Shown here in pieces: positions 53,108 to 61,624 of a stretch of 64,000 nt of DNA. A model generated the notes under the pieces. That model had not been told where the DNA came from. It did not search any database and saw only the letters and a program-made list of their open reading frames with translations. The stretch comes from Acidimicrobiia bacterium (lineage in GTDB: Bacteria > Actinomycetota > Acidimicrobiia > Acidimicrobiales > Poriferisodalaceae): NCBI GenBank assembly GCA_022821985.1, contig JAJECP010000018.1:1-64000 (forward strand). Reading direction: 5' to 3'. Position 1 is the first letter of the stretch. Each line of letters opens with the position of its first letter. Position numbers and translations under genes: made by a program.

Positions 53108-53920
53108 ATGTCCAAGCGGATCCTGCTCACCGGAGCGTCGACGGGAATCGGGAATGCAACCCTGCAGCGTCTCGTCGCTGCCGGTCACGAGGTCGTGAAT
53201 CTCGACATCAAGGACGCTCCTGACGGCGCTGCTGAACACCATCACTGCGACCTGTCGGACCCGGCTTCGATCGAGAGCGTGGTAGCCGGTCTTGACGGCA
53301 CATTCGACGGTTTGGGCAACATCGCCGGCGTGGCGGGAAGCATGGGCGCCGAGCTGGTGCTGCGGGTGAATGTGTATGGGTTGCGGCACATCACCGAGAC
53401 GCTGCTGGCTGCGGGCAAGCTCAACGATGGCGCTTCGATCGTGAACATCGCCTCGCTCGCCGGGATGGTGTGGAACCGTCATCTGGATCGCATCGCGGAG
53501 CTCGATGCAGCCGAGGACTTCGCTGCAGGCATCGAGGTTGCGCAGGCATATGACCGGGGAGGGCCGAACGCCTACACGCTGTCGAAGGAATGGGTGGTGT
53601 CGTACACCAAGCATCTGGCGGGACAGGTGCTCGACCGAGGCATCCGGGTGAACTCGGTCAGCCCCGGCCCGGTGGACACTCCCCTGTTCCCGTACTTCGA
53701 ACAGGACGCAGGAGTCGAGCAGATGGCGTGGCTGAACGAACAGGTCGGCAGGGTCGCCACGCCCGAAGACCAGGCCGAGGTGGTGACCTGGCTTCTGGTC
53801 GGCGACTCCGGCTGGGTCAACGGCGTGGACCTGCCGGTGGACAATGGCCTCTCGGCCGGCATGACCGTCGGATGGGCCAACCCCAAGGACTCGCCTGCCT
53901 CACGTTCACGCCGCACCTGA
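53108..53920 (+). CDS. Short-chain dehydrogenase/reductase (3-alpha-hydroxysteroid/NAD type)
   Basis: A 270-residue SDR. The cofactor motif TGASTGIG (about residues 9-16) and D35 in VNLDIKD indicate NAD. The usual NNAG is replaced by NIAGVAG, as in 3-alpha-hydroxysteroid dehydrogenase-like members. The catalytic Ser is in VNIASLAGM and the Y-x3-K in NAYTLSKEW, with an insertion of about 30 residues between them. GGAG lies about 10 bases before the ATG. It stands alone between the cytochrome gene (110 bases) and a convergent NTF2-like gene. The substrate is unknown. Confidence 0.88.
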   Translation: MSKRILLTGASTGIGNATLQRLVAAGHEVVNLDIKDAPDGAAEHHHCDLSDPASIESVVAGLDGTFDGLGNIAGVAGSMGAELVLRVNVYGLRHITETLLAAGKLNDGASIVNIASLAGMVWNRHLDRIAELDAAEDFAAGIEVAQAYDRGGPNAYTLSKEWVVSYTKHLAGQVLDRGIRVNSVSPGPVDTPLFPYFEQDAGVEQMAWLNEQVGRVATPEDQAEVVTWLLVGDSGWVNGVDLPVDNGLSAGMTVGWANPKDSPASRSRRT

Positions 53921-54045
53921 CCGCGCCTCGTCTGGCCTTCGCCCCGAGCGAGGTCGCGAGTCGAGCTGCAAGGTTGCCTCGACAATCGTCCGAGGTGATT
54001 GCCGCAACACACGGGTCGTGAGCAAGCGTGAGCGTTCCGACTTGG

Positions 54046-55089
54046 CTACCTAGCAGCGAGTTCGGACATGCGAGCAAGCACATCGACACCGATCTGGTCG
54101 TAGACGTGCAGCAAGTCGATGAGCACCCAGTTCTCCCGGATCTTGCGCTCGACCGAGCCATCGGGCAACTCGCGGCGCTCGACGCGCCAGAAATCCAAGC
54201 TGCGCATCGTGATCTGCTGGCCAGAAGCTGCGATGCCAAGCCAACCATCGCCCGTCAGCGTCATGGCCATGCCCGGCCATCCGGTGACACCTACATATGC
54301 ACCGTCACCGAAGAAGTGCCCGTCGCCGGCATAGCCGCCACGGCGATCCGGCATCGCCCGAAGGAAGGGGATCTGGTGGAAGCGCCGGAACCCCTCGACA
54401 CCGCGGCCGGTGCCGATGCCGTGCGGCCCGTACCAGTTGAATTTGGGATGCCACCAGTGCTCCAGGCGCATCACCTCAACGGGTTCACGTGGATGGCGAC
54501 CCATGTCGGAGAGCATGCCGACCACATGATCGACACTGGCCTGCGATTCCGCTTCGTCGCGCGGCCCTCCGGTGATCCCGTCCCCGGTCGCTGGGGATGG
54601 CACCAACCAGTCGCGCCCGAGGCTCGGCGTCATCGGCCAGACGCCCGCATGCATCATGACTTCCGGCACGTCCCAAACGGCCTGCATCTCGACAATCTGA
54701 CGACCCTCGAACCGGAAGAACTCGTGGTAGCGCATCGCTGCCGGCCGGCCGGTGGCCGGGATGCCCAGCCACGAACCGCTGAAGGTTCCCATGTATGAGC
54801 CGGCGCAACCAACCCAGTGCTGGCCGCCAGAGTCGGCACCAGCAATGACGATGTAATCCCGCCGTTCGAGATCCGGCCACGCTGCTGCGAGCGGCGCCAA
54901 TGCCACGTTGTAAAGGCCGTCAGGGCCGTCGAGATCTTCGAAGGGATGGGTGAGGTGCACCGCCGCGCCGTCGGCGAACACACCACGCAGGGCCGCCTGC
55001 ACCTTCGTCGCGTCGTAGTCGTAAAGAGCCGCTCGCAGCGGCGACAGCAACACCTGGAGGCTGCGATGCGGATCGTCGGCCGAGTTCAT
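54046..55089 (-). CDS. Double NTF2/SnoaL-like protein, paralogue 1
   Basis: A 347-residue protein made of two NTF2-like halves, about 1-165 and 185-345. Each half ends with a strand reading like MRYHEFFRFEGRQIVEMQAVWD or the C-terminal RENWVLIDLLHVYDQIG. Two other proteins nearby (55229-56293 and 62205-63167) share this plan and the C-terminal (E/D)NWVxIDL motif, so they form a local paralogue set. Its ATG overlaps the stop of a tiny ATPase remnant by 4 bases. Function is not known; the fold often serves small-molecule isomerases or hydrolases, and the placement among ABC-transporter pieces suggests catabolism of an imported compound. Confidence 0.8.
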   Translation of the reverse strand: MNSADDPHRSLQVLLSPLRAALYDYDATKVQAALRGVFADGAAVHLTHPFEDLDGPDGLYNVALAPLAAAWPDLERRDYIVIAGADSGGQHWVGCAGSYMGTFSGSWLGIPATGRPAAMRYHEFFRFEGRQIVEMQAVWDVPEVMMHAGVWPMTPSLGRDWLVPSPATGDGITGGPRDEAESQASVDHVVGMLSDMGRHPREPVEVMRLEHWWHPKFNWYGPHGIGTGRGVEGFRRFHQIPFLRAMPDRRGGYAGDGHFFGDGAYVGVTGWPGMAMTLTGDGWLGIAASGQQITMRSLDFWRVERRELPDGSVERKIRENWVLIDLLHVYDQIGVDVLARMSELAAR

Positions 55090-55226
55090 GAGTTGATGGC
55101 GAGGTGGCTCTGGCGGTCGAAGAAATGCAGATTCTGGACATCCACATTGACCCGTATCCGGTCACCCACCCGTTCGAAGCCATTCGGATAGACCTTGCTC
55201 AGATCATTCAGTGTCACTGTTGCCAT
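55086..55226 (-). pseudogene. In-frame remnant of an ABC-transporter ATPase (UgpC/MalK type)
   Basis: A 46-residue open frame with its own ATG and TGA. The first 17 residues (MATVTLNDLSKVYPNGF) are the canonical start of a sugar-ABC ATPase. The rest (VGDRIRVNVDVQNLHFFD, then RQSHLAI) is the canonical end of the same family, closely like the end of the ATPase at 63341. About 300 residues, including the Walker A, signature and Walker B motifs, are missing from the middle, with the frame kept. The start lies 2 bases after the upstream stop and the end overlaps the downstream start by 4 bases. It cannot be a functional ATPase. An assembly artefact is the main alternative. Confidence 0.78.
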
Positions 55227-55228
55227 GG

Positions 55229-56293
55229 TCAGAACTCCTCGATGCCTAGGAGCTGGCGCATCCGTTCCAGGGGCCGCAGCCCTTGTTGGGCGAGCCAGTG
55301 CAGCAGGTCGATGAAGACCCAGTTGTCGGCCAGCTTGTCGCCCTCGCGCCGGTACACGTCCACCACGCGCATCTCTGCCGGTCCGCTGGCCGGCAGTCCC
55401 AGGTACCCGCCTCGCGGGCGGTTGGTGAGATTCGCCCAGCCGAACCAGGCGGCATAGCGGCCTTCGGCTATGCGGGCCACGTGGCCGTGGAACTCCTTGT
55501 CGCCCAATCCGAACCGGAATGGGTAGGAGTGCTGCTGCTGGTAACGGTCGATGGTGTACGACGATCCGATGCCGTCAGGCCCGATCCACAGCATGTCGGG
55601 GTGCCAGCAGCGTGCGAGCACCTCACGGGGCATTCGGTCTGAGCCCTGGTCGCGTGCGATCCGGTTTGCCTCGCCAAGGTCGCCTGCCATGCGCCCGACA
55701 AGTTCCAGAGTTGCCGCGGTTTCGTCGGGGTCCTGCGGTTCGGTCAGCACACCGTCCGCGGTGCGGGGACCGAAGTAGATGCCGGGCTGCCCGGTGGTCG
55801 GCGGCAGCGGGTACTGGCCTGCTTGGCGCATGACCGCTACCAGATCCAAGAACAGAGCCGACTCAGCGATGAGGTCGCCGTCGACCCGGCTGAACTCGAC
55901 ATAGCGGATCGGCGTCGCGCGGCGGGTCGGGGGGATGTCAAGCCAAGCGGCGTCGAACAGGCCGAGGAAGTGCCCCATGGAGCAGACCCAGGTGGTGGCG
56001 CCCCCGTCGGCATCGTTGTCGCCGGCCAGGAACACGTCCACGCGTCGCTGCAGTGGCGCCATCGCGGCGCGCAGCGGCGCCCAGAACACGTCAGCCACCG
56101 ATTCTGCGCCGTGCTGCTCATAGAAGGGGTGCATCCCCCGCCACAGGAAACCCTCGGTCACGCTCGACGCCAGCACGTCGGTGATGTCACCTGCGGACGC
56201 GCCATCGTGACCGGGCCGACGCGCCAGCACACTGTCGAGACTTCGGTGATACTCCAGGACGACGGACTTTGCGCGCTGCAGGTGCTCGGCCAT
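55229..56293 (-). CDS. Double NTF2/SnoaL-like protein, paralogue 2
   Basis: A 354-residue relative of the proteins at 54046 and 62205. The first half (about 1-165) contains WVCSMGHFLGLFDAAWLDIPPTRR split around residue 110 and IRYVEFSRVDGDLIAES. The second half (about 180-354) ends ADNWVFIDLLHWLAQQG. It begins 3 bases after the stop of a permease remnant and ends 2 bases before an ATPase remnant, so it is embedded in what was probably an ABC-transporter operon. No catalytic residues can be assigned with confidence. Confidence 0.8.
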   Translation of the reverse strand: MAEHLQRAKSVVLEYHRSLDSVLARRPGHDGASAGDITDVLASSVTEGFLWRGMHPFYEQHGAESVADVFWAPLRAAMAPLQRRVDVFLAGDNDADGGATTWVCSMGHFLGLFDAAWLDIPPTRRATPIRYVEFSRVDGDLIAESALFLDLVAVMRQAGQYPLPPTTGQPGIYFGPRTADGVLTEPQDPDETAATLELVGRMAGDLGEANRIARDQGSDRMPREVLARCWHPDMLWIGPDGIGSSYTIDRYQQQHSYPFRFGLGDKEFHGHVARIAEGRYAAWFGWANLTNRPRGGYLGLPASGPAEMRVVDVYRREGDKLADNWVFIDLLHWLAQQGLRPLERMRQLLGIEEF

Positions 56294-56296
56294 CGC

Positions 56297-56551
56297 TCAA
56301 CCCTTCACGGCGCCGGCGCCGAGGCCCTTCACCAGGTGCTTCCGGAACAGGATGATAACGATCACGATCGGCAGCGTGATCGAGACCGCCGCCGCAGTAC
56401 CACCGAGGCGGTCCTGCGTGTGCTGAACACCGAAGAAATGTCCGCCGGGTCCGACCTCGCCGATCGTCTCGACCGCGAGCGTGGCGTCGTCGACGACAAA
56501 TGGCAGGAGCCAGGTGGCGACCATGTTGATCAGGTCGGCATCAAGGACCAT
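56297..56551 (-). pseudogene. Remnant of a carbohydrate ABC-transporter permease (C-terminal end)
   Basis: An 84-residue open frame whose end is the typical finish of MalG/UgpE permeases: one hydrophobic segment (AVSITLPIVIVIILF) followed by RKHLVKGLGAGAVKG. The first part (TWLLPFVVDDATLAVETIGE) can be matched loosely to the region before the last membrane span. Normal permeases have about 275-300 residues and six spans, so roughly the first 200 residues and the EAA loop are missing. It lies 18 bases after the PutA stop and 3 bases before an NTF2-like gene. A functional role on its own is unlikely. Confidence 0.75.
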
Positions 56552-56569
56552 CTTCTCACCCGGCCTTCA

Positions 56570-59500
56570 TCACCTGCGAACCTGGTGGGACAGGAGGTTG
56601 CCGTACCGGTGCGTCGTCTGGCTGACCGACTGTTCCCTCAGGTAGTGGAGCAGCTCGAGACGTCCGTTCGCCAGTACCGGGTCGTCGGCAACCTGGATCC
56701 CGAGGCCGTTGGCCGTGTCGCGGATGATCGGGGCGAGCGTCCCGATCACCCGCACCATGTCGGGCGGGGAACAGTCAAGCTGGGCAGCGAACTCGTCAGT
56801 TGTCTGGTCGGCCACGGTCGAGAGTGTGACGTCGACCCCGCAACGCTCAGCCGCGGCCAGCACCCGTTGGAGCGCGATTTCGCGGCACGGGTCCTCGATG
56901 CGGACCGCGACGCGTTCGAGGGGGCGGTAGCGGAAGCGGTTCGATTCGCAGAACAGGCCGGTCGGGTCGTGCTCCACGCCGAACTCTTCGGCCCAAGCAG
57001 CTGCATCGCTCTCGACTGCACCCCTCAGCCACGCTTGATCCTCCACGGATGGGGCCATGGGAGACCATCGGCCGAGCTGTGCGACGTAGTTCGGCCCGCC
57101 AGCCTTGGCCCCGGGCCCGATGGTCGAGCGCTTCCATCCGCCGAAGGGTTGCCGCTGGACGATCGCACCGGTCGTTCCCCGGTTCACGTAGGCGTTGCCG
57201 ACTTCCACGTTGTCGAGCCAGTAGTCGATCTCGGCTCGGTCCAGGCTGTGGAGACCACCGGTGAGCCCGAATTCGGTGCCGTTTTGGATCCGGACTGCGT
57301 CTTCAAGGCTGTCGGCGTGGATGAGTCCGAGCACGGGGCCGAAGCACTCGGTTTGGTGGAACCACGAGCCGGGCTGCACGTTCTCTCTGACGCCGGGCGT
57401 CCAGAAGCCCTTCGCCGTGCGCCGCGGCTTGACCAGCCACCGCTCACCGGTGTCGAGCTTGGTGAGGGCGCGCAGCAGCTTGCCGGTGGGTTCGACGATG
57501 GTTGGTCCGACGGTGGTGGCGAGGTCGGTGGGAGGGCCGACGCGGAGGCTCGACGTCGCGTCGATCAGTTGGCGGCGGAACCGCTCGGAGTCGTAGACGT
57601 TCCCGACGCAGATGGCCAGGCTGGCCGCCGAGCACTTCTGCCCGGCATGGCCGAATGCCGAGTCGACGAGGTCAGCGACCGCGAGGTCGAGATCGGCGTT
57701 GGGCGTGATCACCATTGCGTTCTTGCCCGAGGTCTCGGCGAAGATCCGCAGGCCGGGCTTCCAGGAGCGGAACAGCTGCGCCGTCTCGTGCGCGCCCGTC
57801 AAGACAACGGCGTCGACGCTGGGGTGGGCGACCAGGTGGCGGCCTGTGTCGTTGTCGGGCACCCGCACAAATCGCAGCACATCCGCCGGGACGCCGGCGA
57901 CCCAACAGCACTCGGCCACCAGCTCTGCGCAGCGGTGGGTCTCGGGTGCCGGTTTGAGGATGACTGCGTTTCCGGCCGCCAGCGACGCCAAGACCCCACC
58001 GGCCGGTATGGCGACGGGGAAGTTCCACGGCGGGGCGACCAGCGCCACCCCGAGGGGCTCGAAGGTGACGTCGTCCTGTATGAGATCGAGGGCGCGGTCG
58101 CCGTAGTAGCGGGCAAAATCGACCGCCTCGGAGACCTCGGGGTCGGCCTGAGCGACGGTCTTGCGGGCCTCGTGCACCATGCACGACACGAGATCGCCTC
58201 GTCTGCGTTCGAGCTCGTGCGCCACCGCGTGGAGCACCGAGCGTCGTTCCTCGACACTTCGTGCGGTCCACCCACGTTGGGCGCCTCGCACGGATTCGAG
58301 GGTCGCGTCTATCTCGCCGACGTCATCGACCAAGGGTGCCCGAGGCGCGACGTCGGACGCCGCCAGTGCCCCGCTCAACCATTGCCGGTTCACGGCCAAG
58401 GCCGGGTCGGTGTCGGGCGCGTTCAGAAAGCCGGCGTCGGGCGCGATGGCTGTGGGCGGCGCGGTCCGGTCCTGACACCGGTTGGGTGTCGCGCTGGCGG
58501 TCCAGCGATCGCGGACAGCCCGGCGAAACCGCTCGGCTTCGGACTGGGCGGCTGCGGACCCCGGCTCCATGGTGAAGAGGTGGTGGATGAAGTTCTCGTC
58601 CGACGCGTTCTCTTCGAGGCGGCGGAACAAGTAGCTGATCGCCACGTCGAGCTCAGCGGCGGCGACGGCCGGCGTGTAGAGCAGCATCCCGAAGGTGTCG
58701 GCCTGCAGTAGGCGGGCATGGGTCGGGGCCATGCCCTCCAACATCTCGAACTCGACTCGGTCGGTCACTGTCCGCTGTTCGGCGAGCAACTTCGCGAAGG
58801 CGACATCGAACAGGTTGTGACTGGCGACACCGACCTTCATTGCACCCAGCCGCTTCGGGTGGAGGAGCCAGTCGAGGCAGCGCTTGTAGTTGGCGTCTGT
58901 CTCGGCTTTGGTCGTGTATGGCGCCTGCTCCCAGCCGTGCATCGCGGCGTCGACCTGCTCCATGGCCAGATTCGCGCCCTTGACAAGCCGGACCTTGACC
59001 TTCCCGCCCCGCTGTCCATCGACATGTCGACCATGCCTTTCGGTGGCCCAGGCGGAGAGCTCCCGCAGCGCGTCGAAGGAGTCCGGCAGGTACGCCTGGA
59101 GCACGACACCCGCGTCGACGCCGTGGAACCGCGGCTCGCTCAAGACCTCCGTGAATGCTCGGAGCGTCAGCTCGAGGTCGTGGTACTCCTCCATGTCGAG
59201 GTTGATGAACGTCGGCGGCGATGTGGCCTGAGCCTGCTCGAACAGCGGAGCGAGCGCCTCCACCACGCGGGCCACACACCCGTCGAAGTCCCACTCGTTG
59301 AGCTGGGAAACGACCGACGAGACCTTTACCGAGACATAGTCGACGTCGGGCTCAGTCAGCAGCCGCATCGCCTCGGCGTGACGGCGGGCCGCCTCCCGGT
59401 CACCGAGCACGGCCTCACCAAGGAGGTTCACGTTGAGTCGGAATCCCTCTCGGCGACGCTGACCCAAGTGGGCCCGCATCGACCCGCTTTCGGCATCGAC

Positions 59501-59905
59501 GATCAGATGTCCGATCAACACCCGCATCCGGCGGCGAGCCAACGGCATCACCAGCGACGGCAGGATCGGGCCGAGCCGTGCGCCAGCCCGCAACAACAGC
59601 CGGTCAAGTCGGGACAAGAAGCCGGGAAGCTCCTCGTCATCCACCAGCTGCGCGAGTTGATTCGCCGCGACCCGATCGTCCTCGGGCCGGATCACTCGGT
59701 CGACGAACCCCATCCCGAAACGCACGCATGCTTTGTCGGCCACCACACCGGCAAGACGTCGAGCGGTGCGGCCCTCGGCTGCGGTCTCCGCGGCAGCAGC
59801 CCGACGGAGCCATTCGTCCACGAGTGCCACAGCGCGATCCGCCAGCGCGGTCAGATCCTCAACCTCCGACGGCACGTATTCTTCGCGCCTGCCCTGCTGC
59901 TCCAT
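56570..59905 (-). CDS. putA: Bifunctional proline dehydrogenase / L-glutamate-gamma-semialdehyde dehydrogenase
   Basis: A 1111-residue PutA. Residues to about 470 form the FAD proline dehydrogenase barrel, ending with the substrate-binding signature YLFRRLEENASDENF at about residue 425. From about 520 to 1030 is the aldehyde dehydrogenase: PPWNFPVAIPAGG (about 625), catalytic Glu near 724 (FAETSGKN) and Cys near 758 (GHAGQKCSAA). It oxidises proline to glutamate via P5C, passing electrons to the quinone pool and NAD. There is no N-terminal ribbon-helix-helix domain, so it does not regulate itself by DNA binding. It lies between a solute-binding protein gene and a permease remnant, where a transporter permease gene would be expected. 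Confidence 0.95.
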   Translation of the reverse strand: MEQQGRREEYVPSEVEDLTALADRAVALVDEWLRRAAAAETAAEGRTARRLAGVVADKACVRFGMGFVDRVIRPEDDRVAANQLAQLVDDEELPGFLSRLDRLLLRAGARLGPILPSLVMPLARRRMRVLIGHLIVDAESGSMRAHLGQRRREGFRLNVNLLGEAVLGDREAARRHAEAMRLLTEPDVDYVSVKVSSVVSQLNEWDFDGCVARVVEALAPLFEQAQATSPPTFINLDMEEYHDLELTLRAFTEVLSEPRFHGVDAGVVLQAYLPDSFDALRELSAWATERHGRHVDGQRGGKVKVRLVKGANLAMEQVDAAMHGWEQAPYTTKAETDANYKRCLDWLLHPKRLGAMKVGVASHNLFDVAFAKLLAEQRTVTDRVEFEMLEGMAPTHARLLQADTFGMLLYTPAVAAAELDVAISYLFRRLEENASDENFIHHLFTMEPGSAAAQSEAERFRRAVRDRWTASATPNRCQDRTAPPTAIAPDAGFLNAPDTDPALAVNRQWLSGALAASDVAPRAPLVDDVGEIDATLESVRGAQRGWTARSVEERRSVLHAVAHELERRRGDLVSCMVHEARKTVAQADPEVSEAVDFARYYGDRALDLIQDDVTFEPLGVALVAPPWNFPVAIPAGGVLASLAAGNAVILKPAPETHRCAELVAECCWVAGVPADVLRFVRVPDNDTGRHLVAHPSVDAVVLTGAHETAQLFRSWKPGLRIFAETSGKNAMVITPNADLDLAVADLVDSAFGHAGQKCSAASLAICVGNVYDSERFRRQLIDATSSLRVGPPTDLATTVGPTIVEPTGKLLRALTKLDTGERWLVKPRRTAKGFWTPGVRENVQPGSWFHQTECFGPVLGLIHADSLEDAVRIQNGTEFGLTGGLHSLDRAEIDYWLDNVEVGNAYVNRGTTGAIVQRQPFGGWKRSTIGPGAKAGGPNYVAQLGRWSPMAPSVEDQAWLRGAVESDAAAWAEEFGVEHDPTGLFCESNRFRYRPLERVAVRIEDPCREIALQRVLAAAERCGVDVTLSTVADQTTDEFAAQLDCSPPDMVRVIGTLAPIIRDTANGLGIQVADDPVLANGRLELLHYLREQSVSQTTHRYGNLLSHQVRR

Positions 59906-59991
59906 GACCTCAACACTCTCGGTGTCATTCGTCAGGGGGTCACACTCCTCCTCAGCCGCTCGCGCCGGGCCAAGGGCGGATGGGGAGGAGT

Positions 59992-60028
59992 GGCCTCCCC
60001 GGGCGGTGCCTACCTGCCCGGGGAGGCC
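59992..60028 (-). terminator. Strong GC hairpin after the solute-binding protein gene
   Basis: GGCCTCCCCGGGC (59992-60004) and GCCCGGGGAGGCC (60016-60028) are perfect 13-base inverted arms with an 11-base loop. The hairpin starts 6 bases beyond the stop of the solute-binding protein gene. No T-run follows on that strand, so it may stabilise the message end or attenuate transcription into putA rather than act as a classical terminator. High expression of the binding protein relative to downstream genes is often set this way. Confidence 0.65.
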
Positions 60029-60034
60029 GGGGGA

Positions 60035-61519
60035 TCAGAGCAGACCCTGCTCGGTGGCCTCCGCGATGTACGCCGCCTGAGCCGCTGCGAGAGCGTCTTC
60101 GGGCGACACGCCGTCGAGGATTGTGAGGAGCGCTTCGCCGATCTTGGCGCGAGCGATGCCAGCCGCCGGGTGCGGCGAGTCGGCACCCCGGCCTTCGACG
60201 AGGCTCGTCGCTGCGGCCAGCGCGTTGCGCGGCGCGTTCGGGTTGGTGGCATCTGCACGGGTGACGAGACCGAACTCGGCCGCAGCGTTCATGCTCTCGA
60301 GATCGGTGGCCGCGAGGATCGCCAGGAAGATCAGCTCCGGATCGACCCGGGTGTTCATCGGGATGGCGTAGCCGTCGATGTATGCCGGAGCGCCCCGGAC
60401 ACCACCAGGGGTCGAGCCGAGGGCCGGGGCGTACGCGATGTCGCCGACCACAGTCGACGCCTCGGGATCGTCCATGGCACCGGCACGCGACGCCCACAGG
60501 TAGCCGAGCGGGATCTCGGCGGTCTGGAGGCCGGCCTGCACGTCATCGACGCTGTACGAACCGTTGAGCGGCGAACACTCCTCGAGGATGCGGACGAGGA
60601 TGTTGACAGCCTCGAGCGCCTCGGGCGTCTCCCAGTTGGTCGTGCCGTCGGGGTTGGTCGACCGGAGTCCGAGCGACGAGATCACGCTGTCGAAGTGGAT
60701 GTACCAGCTCGACGGCGAGCTGAGCCGCATGCCGTAGGCGGTGTCGTAACCGGCGTCCTGCAGGACCGGGCACAGGTCGAACAGTTCGTCGAACGTGTCG
60801 GGGACGTCGACGCCGAGCTCGTCGAAGATCGCCTGGTTGTAGAACGTGTGCAGCGTGTTCGACACCATCGGGATGGTGTAGATGTTGCCGTCGACCGAAC
60901 CCATCTCGAGGAAGGCGGGGTCGACCTGGTCGAGGTCAAACTGATCGCGGTACTTCTCGATGAGATCGTTCAGCGGGTACAGGTAGCCCTGGTTGGCCAG
61001 CTCGCCGATCACGTTGTTCGAGGCCTGGATGATTTCGAAGTTTGGATTGCCGGTAGCGAGATCGAGGTTCATCTGTTCGGTCGCCTGGGCCGAGTCGAGG
61101 AACTGGACGTTGAAGGTGTAGTTGCCTTCAGCGCACTCCTCGAGCTCGTCGGCGTACTGCACGACGATCGGGAACTCCCAACCGATCACGTCGATCTCGA
61201 CGTTCTCCTCGGGGTTCGGAATGGGACACTCGTCGGAGATGAGCGCCGGCGCCGCATCCTCTGCGGGCTCGTCGGCATCACCGTCGTCGGCATCACCGTC
61301 GTCGTCGGCACCCGCCCCGTCGTCGGCACCCGCCCCGTCGTCGGCACCCGCGCCGTCGTCGGCATCACCGTCGTCGTCGGCACCGGCGTCGGAGGCCGGC
61401 TCAGCGTCGCCGGACATACTCGTGTCCTCGCCGTCATCGGAACCACACGCCGCGGCGATCAGCCCCAGGACGAGCAGAAGCGCAACCAGCATTCGCCAGG
61501 TTGCATCCTTGTTCTTCAT
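60035..61519 (-). CDS. ABC-transporter extracellular solute-binding lipoprotein
   Basis: A 494-residue family 1 solute-binding protein (sugar or oligosaccharide class). The signal peptide ends in a lipobox (IAAAC, C25). An unusual linker of about 70 residues made of Asp, Ala and Gly with a few Glu and Ser follows, encoded partly by an 18-base DNA repeat. The binding domain starts near residue 95 (DECPIPNPEENVEIDV). It has the family's TIPMVSNTLHTFYNQAIFDELG (split near residue 215) and a late IDGYAIPMNT hinge segment. It should capture a substrate outside the cell. The matching permease and ATPase are missing or reduced nearby, except an ATPase gene at the right edge. It diverges from a MarR regulator. 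Confidence 0.9.
   Translation of the reverse strand: MKNKDATWRMLVALLLVLGLIAAACGSDDGEDTSMSGDAEPASDAGADDDGDADDGAGADDGAGADDGAGADDDGDADDGDADEPAEDAAPALISDECPIPNPEENVEIDVIGWEFPIVVQYADELEECAEGNYTFNVQFLDSAQATEQMNLDLATGNPNFEIIQASNNVIGELANQGYLYPLNDLIEKYRDQFDLDQVDPAFLEMGSVDGNIYTIPMVSNTLHTFYNQAIFDELGVDVPDTFDELFDLCPVLQDAGYDTAYGMRLSSPSSWYIHFDSVISSLGLRSTNPDGTTNWETPEALEAVNILVRILEECSPLNGSYSVDDVQAGLQTAEIPLGYLWASRAGAMDDPEASTVVGDIAYAPALGSTPGGVRGAPAYIDGYAIPMNTRVDPELIFLAILAATDLESMNAAAEFGLVTRADATNPNAPRNALAAATSLVEGRGADSPHPAAGIARAKIGEALLTILDGVSPEDALAAAQAAYIAEATEQGLL
61301..61354. repeat. Three 18-bp tandem repeats in the lipoprotein linker
   Basis: Three units of GTCGTCGGCACCCGCCCC (third unit with one change) lie at 61301-61318, 61319-61336 and 61337-61354, with related 15-base units on either side. 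On the minus strand each encodes a GADDGA-like hexapeptide. The number is a multiple of three, so gain or loss of units would change linker length without breaking the frame. Confidence 0.8.
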
Positions 61520-61624
61520 CGGATTGCCTCTCCATTTGGCAACGTTTCATCCGGCTCGTTGCAAAGCCACCGAGTCGAAACTCGATCGGCTGAATATACT
61601 ACAACGTTCAAGTAAAACTCAAGT
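61520..61624. promoter_or_regulatory. Divergent promoter region with palindromes (MarR / solute-binding protein)
   Basis: This 105-base gap separates the divergent solute-binding protein and MarR genes. It contains an imperfect palindrome TACTACAACGTTCAAGTA (61597-61614) centred on ACGT, inverted arms GCAACG/CGTTGC (61539-61544 and 61557-61562), and a small hairpin CGAGT/ACTCG (61571-61584). The palindrome nearest the MarR start is a good candidate operator, as MarR proteins commonly repress their own gene and the divergent target. Confidence 0.55.

Noticed and set aside
59992-60028. Classical Rho-independent terminator
   Set aside because: The hairpin is strong, but no run of T residues follows it on the transcribed strand, so only a terminator-like or processing hairpin is claimed.
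61261-61392. Short repeats that might suggest a CRISPR array
   Set aside because: The units are 15-18 bases, contiguous without spacers, and lie inside a coding sequence as an Asp/Ala/Gly linker.
55823-61615. Two very long rightward open frames of over 960 codons each, opposite putA and the solute-binding protein
   Set aside because: They mirror real genes on the other strand, have Arg/Gly/His-rich translations without any family motif, and arise from GC-rich third positions.
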